Part shown: positions 33,205 to 44,268 of the stretch, piece after piece
Position numbering within the stretch: the first letter of the stretch is position 1
Layout of the letters: every line of letters begins with the position of its first letter
Assembly: GCA_030068145.1 (NCBI GenBank)
Contig: JAPJBO010000529.1
Span: 1 to 64,000, forward strand
Length of the DNA: 64,000 nucleotides
Direction of reading: 5' to 3'
From: Diplonema papillatum
Taxonomy: Eukaryota; Euglenozoa; Diplonemea; Diplonemida; Diplonemidae
Notes under the pieces: generated by a model
What the model saw: only the letters and a program-made list of their open reading frames with translations
The model's database searches: none
What the model was told of the DNA's origin: nothing
Made by a program: the position numbers and the translations under genes

Positions 33205-35928
33205 CTACGGGCCCCAGAAGGCGTTGTACCGTCCCAGTATCGAGGGATCTCTGTACTTCTTTGAGATGAGCTCGAATAGACTGCGATACTGTCCTGTGTT
33301 TTTGTTGAGGGGATGCCGAATAACCGCGACGGGGAGGTGATCGGTCACTTCCAGGCTCGGAATCTGCTAGGAGACTGCGGGTGTCGTTCTTTCATAGGGG
33401 GTACGCAAGAGGAGGGCGACGCCAGTCCACTGCAACCTCATGGAAAGCGAGCGACGATTCCGAGCTGAACGACCAAACTCCTGACGACGAAGGGAAAATG
33501 TCTGCGGGATAGACCGGCCGATGTCTGCGGCGCAAGCCAGCGCAGTCGTCAATTTCGGAGCAAAAACGGCACGAGTCGGATCGGGGGTCGTTGTATAATG
33601 GTCTAGCTTGGAGGGAATTGGAAAGGTTGGAAAAGGTTTGGATCGGGAGGGGGATGGGGGGGGGAAACATAGTTGCGGTCGAAAGAAGTTGGAAAGAAGT
33701 TGTGAACCCGAAACGAAGTGGAAAACGGGCAGCAGTCGAAGAAAATCGTGAAAACAAGAAAGAAAGAGGCGAAAAGGGAGCGGAAGACGGGGGGGAAATC
33801 TTAGTTTAATGTTTAGGCAGGACACTGCCTCTCATGCATGTTTGATACTAGCATCAAGTCTTCTTTTCGAAGAAAGTGTAAAATTGTAAAATTGAAAAGG
33901 GAAAAAAGAAAAGGGGTCGCAGGGAGTGTAAGACGAAGAGAGGGGGGTGGAAGCTGGGGGGACGTTGTATAATGGTTTAGCTTGAAGGGAATTGGGAAGT
34001 TTGAAAAAGGTTTTGGGGGTCACCGTCGGTTTGTGTTTTTTGGAAGCTGGGGGGGAGGGCACACCTTTGTAGTCCGCCACGAACCGGTCGACGAGCTCGA
34101 TTTTGGCCGGGTTGTGCTTTTGGTAGACTGCGAGAAGGGCCTCGCGGACGGCGGAGTCGGTGTCGAGGCTGGGTTCTTTGGGGGGTCGGGGGTAGTAGTA
34201 AGAGTGCTTCGCGTGCTCGTCGTTCGAGGACGACGCGTTCGACGACGGCGCCCGCGACACGGCCGTCGCGATCTGGCACCCGAGCACCGAAAAAAGCGAC
34301 CGATCCGCGTCGAACGCCCGGTACGACGAGACCACCGGGACGAGCGACGCGGCCCCCGGCGACCTCGCCAGCGCCGCGGTGGTGTTCGCCAGGAGCTGCG
34401 AGAAGGTCAGCTTCCCCTTGTGCTGCGCCGAGACGCCCACCGCCGCCGCGAGGGCTCCCATGGGCGTGTCCTCCAGCAGCGCGTCGAACGACGTCGCCGA
34501 AACCACGACCACGTCCGGGGGGGCGGCGATCGTGCGGTTCGGCGGGTAGCAGCCGTGGTTGTGGGTCAGCAGGTGCCCCGTCCCGTCTTTCGTCGGCACC
34601 GCTCGGTACGGCAGCTCGATCAGGTCGGTCGCCGGCGAGTAGTCGCAGACGACGGTCGCGCGGAGGCCGGGCGGCAGCGCCAAAAAGAACCCCTGCCAGT
34701 CCTGCGTCGTGAAGTCCCCGCCGGCCAGCGTCACCGTGCGCGACCTGCCCTCCTCGCTGACCCCCACGAGCCCCACGAAAACAGCATCCCCGGCAGCGGC
34801 GCCGTCCACGAGCCACTCAAGACCGCGGACCAATTCATCGCGGGCGAGCAAACCCGCGGTTTTCGAGTCCTCCAGCGTCTGGATGTGCATGCTCGGCATC
34901 ACGTATCGGAGGAAGCCGTGCATACACCGTAGGGCGGCTAGCACGCCTTGCTTCGCGGCCTCGGTGCGCGTAGGGCCCGCGGTCCCGATGAGGAGCGCCT
35001 TGGTGGGCCGCCGGCCGTCGTGCAGCGACAGGTGCGGCAGCGACGCTTGGCTGCTGTCCAGGGAGCCGCTCGCGGGGGACGCCAACGAGATGTTGTCGAC
35101 GTCGATCCGCGAGTAACTGCCGCCGTGCAGCGGCGCACGGGCGGCGGGGGTGTCCTGGCTCTTGGACACCCGCCGCCGGGTCCGCGGGATCCCGCCGTAG
35201 GTGCCCGGGCCGCCGCGGCCGGCGTTGGGGACGGACAGGTGCGAGGCAGCGTGCAGGCTCTGCCGGCGCTGCTCCTGCGCGTGGAGCGCCATCGCAGCCA
35301 CTTGGTCCGGGCTCGGCACGAACAGGTCGTGGCCGATGCCGGCGGTGTCCGCAACGGCCTTCACGCCGCGCAGGACCTCCGCGATCTCCTCCACGGGCAA
35401 CACGCCTCCAGCCCCGTCCTGGTCCAGCAGCGACCTGCTGTCAGGATCGAAGTAGAGCTCGGTCGCGGTACCGACAGTCACCCACCGGTCTGCGCCCAGC
35501 TGCAGCTCTTCCAAGACGCCGTCGCCGGTCGGCGTGAACCGAACGATGTCGCCGGCGGGTGTCTTGAACGAGAAGCCGCTGGACGGCATGTCGTCGAGGC
35601 TCGCAGCGCGGTGGCTGCCCTCCGCGAGGCCGTCGAGGTTGTGCTCGACGTTGGCCAGCTGGGCGATGCTCGCCAGCTTCCGCAGGAGCCGCTGCCGGCT
35701 GTCGGCCGGCAGCACCCCGCCCAGCCCGTTCTGGTCGGTCAGCGAGCCAGTCCCCGGGTTGTAGTTGAGCTCGAGGGCGACTCCGGAATCGACCCATGCG
35801 TCGTCCCTGAACACCTGCTCGCGCAGGCCGCCGGTGGGCAGCGCCGAGAACCGAACGTGGTCGCCGTTCGCGGTTTGAAACTGCACCAGCGTGTCGTTCT
35901 CGTCGCTGCTGATCGACATCGTGGGCAT
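33205..35928 (-). CDS. Metacaspase-like pseudopeptidase (2 exons, 650 aa)
   Basis: Exon 1 is 34065-35928 and exon 2 is 33205-33293, joined in phase 1 (AAAG/GACAG gives Lys-Gly-Gln). A TTTAG acceptor touches the start codon. The N-terminus holds two copies of an unnamed domain of about 80 aa (residues 11-95 and 120-200; shared G-D-VRF and DQ-G-GGVLP). A caspase-like fold follows: strand KALLIG at 310, GLEWLVDGAAAGDAVF at about 369-384, and VVCDYSPATDLIELPY at 426-441. Relative to metacaspases, the catalytic His position reads G-V-S (V390) and the DSCHSG motif reads D429-Y-S431-P-A-T, so both catalytic residues are lost. The C-terminal tail (YQKHNPAKIELVDRF, then LFELISKKY) resembles a motif I associate with trypanosomatid proteins. 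A regulatory or scaffolding role is likely; the substrate is unknown. The intron holds a direct repeat (33590-33640 and 33963-34013). Confidence 0.8.
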
Positions 35929-36996
35929 CTAAATCGCACACGATGTCGTGGGCCACCTCCCAGCGATCAGCAGAGAAGGGTACTACCGGTGTATGACGCG
36001 CCCCAACAGGCGGGAAACGAAATAGGGGTGGGGGTGAGAAAAGAGAGAGATAGAGAGCCGAATTTTAGCTCCAGGTCTGGTAGACGGGCGGGTAATTTTT
36101 TTGGAGGTTAGACCTCACCTGGGTCCTGGGTTTTTGTATGGCACTCCCTATCGGAGCGGGGGGGAGCTGGTTGGAGATTTCCTTTCGAAAAGGAGAGACG
36201 GTTCGGATGAGCAACAGTGTGGGCGCTTATGTGCGAAGGTGTGCTCGTTTGAATTTTGTGGGAAGGTGGGAGGGTGCCGGTTCCCGAGGGCAGGTGAACA
36301 GGGAAAATACCGACGAGGGAAAGAGGTGCGTAGTTTTGTTGAGAGGCGCAGAGAGAGGAAACTGTATCAAGACTGTTTCGGTGAGTTTTTTTTTTGTTCT
36401 CGGAGACGTGTGCTCGGATTCTTCTTTTTGTTTCGACGACAGCTTGCGTCAGATTTTCCCACCCAGGGGTTGCTCCCTGCGGACAGGGTTTCTATAGTTC
36501 TGGAAGTTGTTTGGTCTTCGTGTTTCGTCTTTTGTCTTCTTTTGCAGCACGGTGATGCCAGGTGTGGACGTCTGATTCAGACGGTTCAGGTCGGGTGTTC
36601 TGCTTTCTTTATGCTGCGTACTGTGGAATACTGCAGGCAGTGACGTAACGGGTGATCTGCTATCTTTTTCTTGCAGTAATACTGCAGAGCAGCGACGTCC
36701 CGGAGACGGTTCAGGCGTGTACTCGGATGTCCTTTTGCAGCGCTGTACTGGCGGCAAGTAAAAATGCTGCCCAAGGCGGGAGGGGGTGTGCTACTCTTTT
36801 CGTTGTGTTTCCGGCGAGGCTGCAGCTTTCCCCCCGGCACGGTTCTCCTTTTTCTGTGTTATTCTGAGGGAAGGTGAAAAAGGAATCGTGCCTGGTACGG
36901 TTAGGTCGTTTTGTAAGTTTGCGACAAGCATCACATGTTTGTTTTCACTTTTCTGTTTCGCGATCGCTAAGAGGCGGCTCTTCTGCACCATTCCCA
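35929..36996. other. Intergenic region, no gene seen
   Basis: This is G- and T-rich sequence upstream of the metacaspase-like gene. A TGCGTAGTTTTGTTGA motif near 36328 recurs near 41257 and, more loosely, near 58450. Nothing else is recognisable. Confidence 0.4.
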
Positions 36997-37706
36997 GCAA
37001 ACGTGCTGTCAAGCTGCCTCCTGGCGAGCATTCTCGTATGCGTATGGTGGACGCGTAAGCGCTTTCATCCCGATGAAGAGATTACTTGCAAGGCACCATT
37101 ACCACCGTTCACAGAGCACAGGTCTTGATGTGAGGGGTTGATCCCAGCCTTCTGAATACCAGCAGTACGCTGATGCCCAGCAAACTGGGCCACCTTGCAA
37201 CCTGAGCTCTGGATCCAACTACGAGCTTTTTAACAGCAGCAGCATTACTACTACTCTACTACTATACGCTGTTGGTGCTGGAATTACCGCGGGTGCTGGC
37301 ACCCCGATTGTGTTCATTGACAGGTTTAGATATCATCCATTGCTTCTAACGGAAGAAGTACGTGTCGAGGCTATTTCTCTTCGCTGCCTCAGCAGTGTTG
37401 CTATTGGGCAATTTGCGTACCTGCTGCCATCCTTAGATGTGGTAGCCGTTTCTCAGGCTCCCTCAATCGAACCCTAATTCCCCGTTTTCCGTTACAGCCA
37501 CGGCAGTCCACTACACTCCCGTCAATAGCTGATAGGGCAGAAGCTATTCAGAAGGCTGGGATCAACCCCTCGCATCAAGACCTGTGCTCTATGAACGGTG
37601 GTAATGGGGCCTTGCAAGTAATCTCTTCATCGGGATGGAAGCGCTTACGCGTACACCCTACGCATACGAGAATGCTCGCCAGGAGGCAGCTTGATAGCAC
37701 GTTTGG
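36997..37706 (-). pseudogene. 18S rDNA fragment with inverted duplication
   Basis: On the minus strand 37539 to about 37190 reads as small-subunit rRNA: CTATCAGC, AACGGGGAATTAGGGTTCGA, GAGGGAGCCTGAGAAACGGC, the 530-loop region (GTGCCAGCACCCGCGGTAATT) and TTAAAAAGCTCGTAGTTGGAT. The universally conserved GCAGCCGC is GCACCCGC here and several bases before GAGGGAGCC are missing, so it is a relic, not a working gene. The following sequence down to 36997, perhaps variable region V4, is repeated in inverted orientation at 37543-37706 (about 163 bp, roughly 97% identical), producing a foldback. No complete rRNA gene is nearby. Confidence 0.85.
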
Positions 37707-39660
37707 TCGCCCCGTTTTGCTCGAGAGGTTGGGGTCTGCCTGAGCACGACCCAAGATTTCCCCTTATCGAGATGCCTCGTTCTCACTCGGATTTCTGCTG
37801 TAAGGGCCTTTCGCTCGGTGTTGCACCAAGACTGAACAGCGCTACGCAAACAGCCTTACGAGCGCGCATGCAAGAGCGCTAGGATGTGTCGGCTGAATTA
37901 CGTGCCGACGGGGGAGGTATCCCATCTGCACACAGGTTTAGGTTAGGAATACTGATCAATCCACAAAACACGCAGTCTTTAGAGCCTGCAAAATGCGCTA
38001 TAGAGGCAGCGCACAAGGTCGCTCGTACAAAGAAGAGGCGAGAAGAATGAATTGAACACAGAACAACGTCTTGCAAAGCTAGGTTTAAAGCGGCTAGTGA
38101 AAGACCGAACGGGGCCTCGTACGACACGCTGGATAGGCTCCGCCCCGGCCCCGCTCCGGTGACCCCAGGCGGGGGTCAGAATAGCTTTGGCACACTGCTG
38201 GGTTTTTCTGTCTGTCCCGGACTGCAAGCCTGTCGGGTAGGCTATTCAGTTGAGAGAATAAGAGAGTCATAGTTGACCCGCCGTTTACCCGCGCTCGACC
38301 TGATCTCTCGGCGTTGACATTCAGGGCGCTGGGCAGAAGTCACATTCCACTCGCCACCGCTGATGAAGCGAAATGCTGTGGTTTAATTAATCAGTAGGAT
38401 TCATCTTGTTCGTGACAGCTCCAAGCTGGCACTTCATTGCGGGCACAACATGCAAGAAGACCTGGAAGAAATCAGGAGGTGTAGACGGGGCCGGTTTTCG
38501 GTCAAAAAGCGGTACGGGAGAGAACGTACCGACCAGGCTGCGCCGGGCCACAAAACGTTTGGGCACCTCTTGCTCGACGAGTAGAGGACTCGACTTTGGA
38601 ATCTGCGTCGCAGCTCTTGACAAAACAGATTGAAAAAAGGGACAGCTATTCCCTGCAGGATTGGCATACTTCGAAAAAGAAAGTGTGCTTGGCAGTGCGT
38701 GTGTGGGTGTGTGTGTGTAGGTGCTTGTATACGAATGGATTGAGCGACAATTTGCGAGCCTTCGTCAGAAGTGCCCAGGGACAGCAGTGCCCGTGCCCTG
38801 GGAAAACATCAACTTCCAGCCGAAGGCGCCCATCAGTAGTACTGGGAGAGAAAATGCAGAAGCTGGCACGGAATACGTGCACAGAGTGGTCTTAAGACAT
38901 CACCAACTCTCAGCATGACAGTGGAACAGGTCACAGCCAGGCAGATTGTTTCTCCAATCTGCCACCATGACTGCATCGTGCTTTGGTCATAGACGTTCTC
39001 GCTTGAGAAAGGCCCCAGAGTAAGTTGTATGCTGCCGTATGCAGCCAGCTGCCAGATGCAACCTGCTTCGCAAATGTCAAAGGTTTCCGACCCCGCAAGA
39101 CGGCAATCATGCAACCATCAAGGAGCCCGTCAGATCTTCGACGAGGGTCGTGACAGGGGGCCGTGACCCCGAGAACGAAGAAGCGCGCATTGACGGCATT
39201 GTTGTCAGTCGTTGTTGGCGACGATCCGAGATTGGGAACGAACAGATTTTGACGTCGTGGCGATTGCCGTGCTTCCTGGTGAGGGCATCAAGTCCATCCG
39301 TCAGCGACTGTTTCCTCAGCGAGGCTAGTGGACTTGGTCGCGAGGCGCCCTTGGATGATATCCAGTCCGTCGCGGATTCTTCCTCTGAATAGTTCAGCAG
39401 CTCCCGTTCAGCACCCCCAAGGCTCTTCGCCTTGTCCAACGTCCTCGAAGGTCCTCATCTCTGTTGGCATCGCACCGGGATGGCACAACGCCGCGCGCTG
39501 ATCCCCGCCAGGCCCCGTGAAAGTCACGGGTGCTGGCTGAACTGCCATAACGCGGTGCCAGCAGCGCTGCACCAGTCGGCTGTGCACCTCACGCTCAATC
39601 AGACCACGTCAGTGCGCAAGCATACGTGCACCGGCGTGGCAGTCTGGGGTGTACCGGATA
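37707..39660. other. Intergenic region, no confident gene
   Basis: This is mixed sequence containing a short TG-rich tract near 38700. A minus-strand Ser-rich frame at about 39107-39436 has moderate GC bias but no ATG. The region ends at the 3' flank of ATG12. Confidence 0.4.
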
Positions 39661-40273
39661 TCACCCGTATATCTGCTTGAACACGTACGTAAGGGTGAGC
39701 CGCTTGCCATCGGAAAACTTGTCGAAAAGGTCGCCGACGGTTTGTTCAGGAGTCGGAGAAAACCCAATGGAGTCGCCGGTGTTGATGAACACAAATATAG
39801 GCTCGTTTTTCGGCCTGTATTTTGCCAGGTACCGTCGCAGGCACGTATGGACGAAGCTGATCGTCTTGTTACCCGGCAGCTTGTAGACAGCCTGCGTTTG
39901 TTAAGCATTGAATGATAAGGGACACTATCTCGACTCTTTTTGCAGGTCTCTTGAGAGGCGATGATCGACAAATTTCTAGCGGTGCTCAGACAAGGCGAGG
40001 CGATGCACGTCCGGCAGGCACGCAAGTCTGTTACTTGAAGTGCAGGTTCGCAGTGGCGCCTCAATCATATCTCTAGTAGCGATTCAATCAAGGCTCTAAT
40101 GAAATTCGAACAATTCCTTCAGTCAACGGTTCAACGATGCAGCAACTTAAACGATTCACAAGACATATTTGGAAGATGAGGCGCACCTGCTTGAGCTTCG
40201 GCGTTTCAGGACCCGGCGACAGGAAGACGGTAACAGTCTGGTTCGCAGGGCTCGGGGTAGCAGGCGACGACAT
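39661..40273 (-). CDS. ATG12: Autophagy ubiquitin-like protein ATG12 (2 exons, 105 aa)
   Basis: Exon 1 is 40187-40273 (29 codons, ATG MSSPATPSPAN) and exon 2 is 39661-39891 (76 codons plus TGA). The donor is CAG/GTGCGC and the acceptor ACGCAG, in phase 0. The protein shows the ATG12 fold order: strand VTVFLS, then AVYKLPGNKTISFVHTCLRRYL, IFVFINTG, FSPTPEQTVGDLFDKFS and a final LTLTYVFKQIYG. The chain ends exactly at Gly, so it would need no processing before ATG7/ATG10 activation and conjugation to ATG5, which drives ATG8 lipidation during autophagosome growth. The disordered N-terminal lead is very short compared with animals and plants. Because exon 2 has no early Met, ordinary ORF calling with a length cutoff misses it. 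Confidence 0.87.
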
Positions 40274-41996
40274 CGCGGAACGACTCTATCCCCCTCCCTC
40301 TCCCGCCCCCCGCGCAATACAATACACGACCCAGTCCGCCCAGCCTTGATTCCTGGTTCGAGATTCATCCTTGCAAGAGGCAGACAACAAAACGTTCAGG
40401 GGTACGATGTCCACAAGGCAAGTTGACAGGGACAGCTCTGTATACTGCGGTCCACCGCGACGCCGTTGCCCCAGAGTTGTTCTGTTCTCTCTTGTGAAAG
40501 GCCGCCGCTTGTTATTGAGCTCAGTACAGCACTCTTTCTCGTTCCGTTCTGCAAGAGTGGGCTCGGCGTTCCAGAATGAAACACGCTCCAGCTCGTTGAG
40601 AGCACCGTGAGAGCAGCCGTCGTGGCCAGCTCGTAAACCGACATCAGTCCTGCTGTGCAGGCAAACATCTTCTGGCTTACCCTGACTGTTTCCATACAGG
40701 CGTAAAGAGATTATGCGGAGGTAGATTGGCTGGGCAGGCCAGGTCGAGGCACCACCAAGCGACCGCGGATGCGGTGGGCATTATTCGTGGACCACAAAGA
40801 ACGAGGAAAATGGCGTGCTCACACAGAAAGTGGGCCGCCGCCCGTGTGGACATGTCTTCTCAATTATTTGTCAAATCGTGCGCTATTCTGCAGAATAACG
40901 CGACACAAGTTCGGTGTCAACGACACCCAAATTCTCACGGAATTTTCCGAGGGAATCTGCGAGGCTTGACGATTATACATACAGGGTGTCTGTTCTACGG
41001 GGGAAACATTTTGTTTCCCCCGTTGGAAACATTTTGCTGTTGCGGCGGTCGACGGGCGCAGGAAGGGAGGGGAAACGAGGGGGGCGGGGACAGCCTGGCA
41101 GGACTTCATGTCACCGGACGCTTGCGGCCGCTGATCCACCTTGTTTTCTGTTTCTTCCGCCCCTCCCCCTCCACACGCGTGTGACCAGGGGACCTTTTAG
41201 AAATTTTGGCAGGCGGGCTGGCGAATACTCATTATCTCGACAGAGGCCAGAGGGGAAGAAATGCGTAGTTTTGTTGAAACAATACAACTACACAGTGGCT
41301 AGCGCTTACGCCCGCCACTAACCCCAGATTTACATGGCACCCCGACTCCGCTGTCGACAAATCTTTGTCGACAACTTGCCTTTGTTTGTGCGCTCGCAGC
41401 CTTTGTTCGCACTTTCTCTCGTTGAAGAGATATTGTGCTATTTGCAAAGGCTGCCTTCCTGTTGAAATCATCTGTTCTCATAGTAGTGGACGCCACACTA
41501 ATTTTTGTGTACGCCGGAGATTTCGCACGGCAGCCTCCCGAAGTATTTCCTACAAAGCTTTTGGTTTGTGCGATTTAACCTACATGTGTTCTGGTTAAAC
41601 CGCTGCCAACGTTCTTTTTAGCTGTAACAAATACTGTCTCCAGGGAAGCAGAAATTGGTTGTCGCAAAAAAAAAAGCGGTGTGGGCACGCCGTCGGGCAC
41701 CTTCTCTTTCGGGTGATACTGTCCCCCTCCCCCCCATAAACGGGAAGGTCCGCACCAACGGCCCCCATCGGATTCTATTGTTTTTTTTCTAGCTGAAACA
41801 CTATGTTTTCTTAAACCCTCACACCAGTAACCCCGAAGGTGTTTGATTTACCTGGTAGGGATCCCCTGCCGGCGGTAGTTGCGAGCTCGCTTTTATTTTT
41901 TCTTTGAGGGAAAAAATTTCGGTTGGTGTCTAGCAGAGCCCTCCCTTTCATGCACGTTCGATGATAGCAGGAGTGAACCATGGAAACCGGGACCCT
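40274..41996. other. Intergenic region with a perfect 12-bp hairpin
   Basis: I recognise no gene. A minus-strand frame (about 40288-40650) is open but biased weakly. A perfect palindromic hairpin (ACGGGGGAAACA, TTT loop) is at 40997-41023. Confidence 0.4.
40997..41023. other. Perfect 12-bp stem-loop
   Basis: ACGGGGGAAACA pairs with TGTTTCCCCCGT across a 3-nt loop. A further GGAAACATTTTG follows directly, so the arm is partly repeated. The function is unknown. Confidence 0.5.
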
Positions 41997-42506
41997 CTAT
42001 GTTCTGGTCGTTCGTAGGTTCTCTGGTCGGCCGGGGAAACCTGCTTTACGGGAGCCAGGCTTCGGAGCGGTTGAGGCACTGTGCCACTGTGCTGCCTTCG
42101 ATTCAAGCTTTGCAAGCTGTGGTTGACCGTCACGTTTCTCACCCGGAGCGGCCTTCTGCTTTTTCGTTTTCTTTTTCTTCACTGGTCGTTCATTCTCTGT
42201 CTCGGAGTTCGCTCGTGAGCGCACAAAGGGGGGCTCTTCATGGGCCCTTTGGACGGATTTCGGGGCGGGGGGGGAATCTTCGGGGGCGGGTGGTGACGTT
42301 TTATTCCAACGCAAGGTTTCGACCCTGACTACTCGAGTTTGCACTGGCTGGTTTGGTTGATTTTGACTCTGGCTAGCTTGCAAGCTAGCTGCTTGCTTCG
42401 GAGATGAGGCGTATTTGCGACTGTATCTGCCCTTTCTTAGGGTTTCCGAAGCTTCTAGCTGTTTCTTCGTGGTTCGGCGTGAGCCAAAGGCCTCACTCTG
42501 TGTGCT
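41997..42506 (-). CDS. Candidate terminal exon of a disordered basic protein
   Basis: The exon begins after a strong acceptor (TTGTTTTCCCGTCTGTAG at 42507-42524) and runs 169 codons to a TAG at 41997. The encoded chain is rich in Lys, Pro, Ser, Gln and Glu, with a KKKKTKKQK cluster near its middle, and has no membrane or enzymatic motif. It lacks an internal start near the acceptor, so an upstream exon is needed; I could not connect one in phase. It may equally be a trans-spliced gene with a later start. I do not recognise the family. The case rests on frame length, acceptor quality and composition only. Confidence 0.4.
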   Translation of the reverse strand, partial: STQSEAFGSRRTTKKQLEASETLRKGRYSRKYASSPKQAASLQASQSQNQPNQPVQTRVVRVETLRWNKTSPPAPEDSPPAPKSVQRAHEEPPFVRSRANSETENERPVKKKKTKKQKAAPGEKRDGQPQLAKLESKAAQWHSASTAPKPGSRKAGFPGRPENLRTTRT

Positions 42507-42987
42507 CTACAGACGGGAAAACAAGAAACTTGCGAATATTCGTGGCGGAAATCCTGATCCGTATCTCTGACTGTGCACTACGCTGCACAACGGTCTATCA
42601 TAGAATTGCCATGCTGTTATAAAGTACGGGACTAAAGGTCCGGGGTTGCAGGCTCGACGCACGGGTATCTTTTTTCGCGGCTAACCGGACAGAAGGAATT
42701 GGTAAGTCTTCATGGAATAGTGGTGGTCATTCAGAGGAAAGGGGAAACTGGAAATGACACTCCTACACCCGTACTTTCCATGTCCCATACGAGGGAACCG
42801 AATCATCCCTGCTTCTGCAGAAAGACGAAACTTGCGTTGTTTGGGAGCATAAACACTGTTTTCGGCTCCAATTATAGAGTGGAATTGGTGTTCTGCGCGT
42901 TTTTTCCCTTTTTCATTCACCCTCGGCTAGAATTGGAGCCTCTTCAGAGGCGGTGGGCTAAAAGAAATCAAAACACTTTTGACTTAC

Positions 42988-43106
42988 CCGACTTGGAGAT
43001 GTAGTACGAATGGTTTTTTTCCCAGGACGGCTTCGAAATAGTTCGATGCTCAAAGAGGTCCAGTAAGTGCCTTTGATTTGCGGGGAGAAGCATCACCCAC
43101 CAGTCC
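42988..43106 (-). CDS. Candidate internal exon of an unidentified gene
   Basis: The 119-nt interval between an acceptor (AAGGCAG) and a consensus donor (GTAAGT) encodes a hydrophobic, aromatic-rich peptide containing DWWVMLLPANQRH and RTISKPSWEKNHSYY. A second stretch just upstream (about 43238-43340, ending at a GTAAAC donor) can be joined in phase 2. Downstream, the nearest acceptor (TTTTAG at 42971) would end the frame after five codons. It looks coding but I cannot name the family or recover the whole gene. Confidence 0.3.
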
Positions 43107-44268
43107 CTGCCTTGCTAGAGACAGTGCGACGGGTCCACCGCACTGAACGCAACACCCAGGCTTTCAGCAGGTTTCCAGAAGGCAGGGTTCCGTCCTAAGG
43201 GCGGGCCTCTTCGGAGCACGCTATTCTCCTGGTGCACAGCGTTTACCAGAGAAGAGGCCCATCTCTCTTGCAAGCTTTGACGCCGCCACTACGACTCGCC
43301 TGAGTCTGCGGTAGCTCTGGGAGGAGGTGGATGCTTCGCTCGTCCTGAACCTCGTCGGCTTTTCACTCCCGTTGACAGCTAGACGACGATTACATCAGAG
43401 TGCTTTACGCACGAGGCTAGAACGCGAAAATTGAAGTAAAAAAAACAGTCGACAGTTGGTGCGGCCGGTTAGTCGTACGTTGATTGGAGTGTTGCATTCA
43501 TCTACGGCACCCACCTCCGAGAGAGCTTGATCTCTACGTGATGCGTTCACGCAAGCGGGAATCTTTGTTTAACCTTCGTTTATTTTCTCACAGACCGAAA
43601 GCTACACTGGTATCTACGCACATGTCTGTAGCCGGTCGTAACTTTATGCAGGTTTGGGAGAGCTGCGAACCTCTTTTTTGAGATTGCATGCGTAAATTTC
43701 GCTTGGCGTTTCCAGTCGCAGGCGCCCTGAACGCCAAACGACCATGAGCGGCCTTGAACACAATGAGCGGCGGGTGCTGGGGAATGTAAGCGTTGGGGGT
43801 AAGTTCCATTGGCTGATTCTCTCGTATCGCGACCCTATTCGCGGCTCCTAGCCCGCAGATAGAATACGGCAACCAACCCACGGTCAGTCAGAACCTGGGA
43901 AATCGGGTTGCGATACGCGATGCCAGCTTTCGGGGAATGCTCGGGCTTACTCAGATACATATATCACAACTGGTGCCAGGCGGGCACCCGCTTGCGCCAC
44001 GTGGCGTCGGCACACGGATCACGGGGAACGCGGTAGCGGCAGCGAGCTGCCCCGGGCGTTGCGCCTGCGGGGGAGAGGAAAGGATGTTTCAGTCTGGTGT
44101 ACGTGCAGCGCGCGCTTTTTTACTTCGGCGAGCGGCGGCGGCCGAGACTCTGTCACTACTGGGAAGCGGTGGACACTGCTGGTAGGTGAGCGATTGGTGC
44201 TTTCGTACGCGCGATCCAAGGTTTTGGTCTTTCGCAGGTCGCGCATGAGGTAGCGCTAGCGCCTGCAA
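43107..44268. other. Intergenic region downstream of DGAT2
   Basis: Apart from the candidate upstream exon near 43238-43340, no gene is recognisable. A 10-bp GGGCCTCTTC/GAAGAGGCCC inverted repeat lies at about 43203-43262. A GC-rich stretch at 43980-44250 has no consistent frame. Confidence 0.4.

Noticed and set aside
39107..39439. Ser-rich minus-strand frame between the rDNA relic and ATG12
   Set aside because: No ATG, no convincing acceptor, and similar openness on the opposite strand.
40288..40695. Minus-strand frame upstream of ATG12, possibly spliced from a tiny ATG exon with a GTAAGC donor
   Set aside because: Stays open for about 120 codons but has weak codon bias, no recognisable domain, and a speculative splice.
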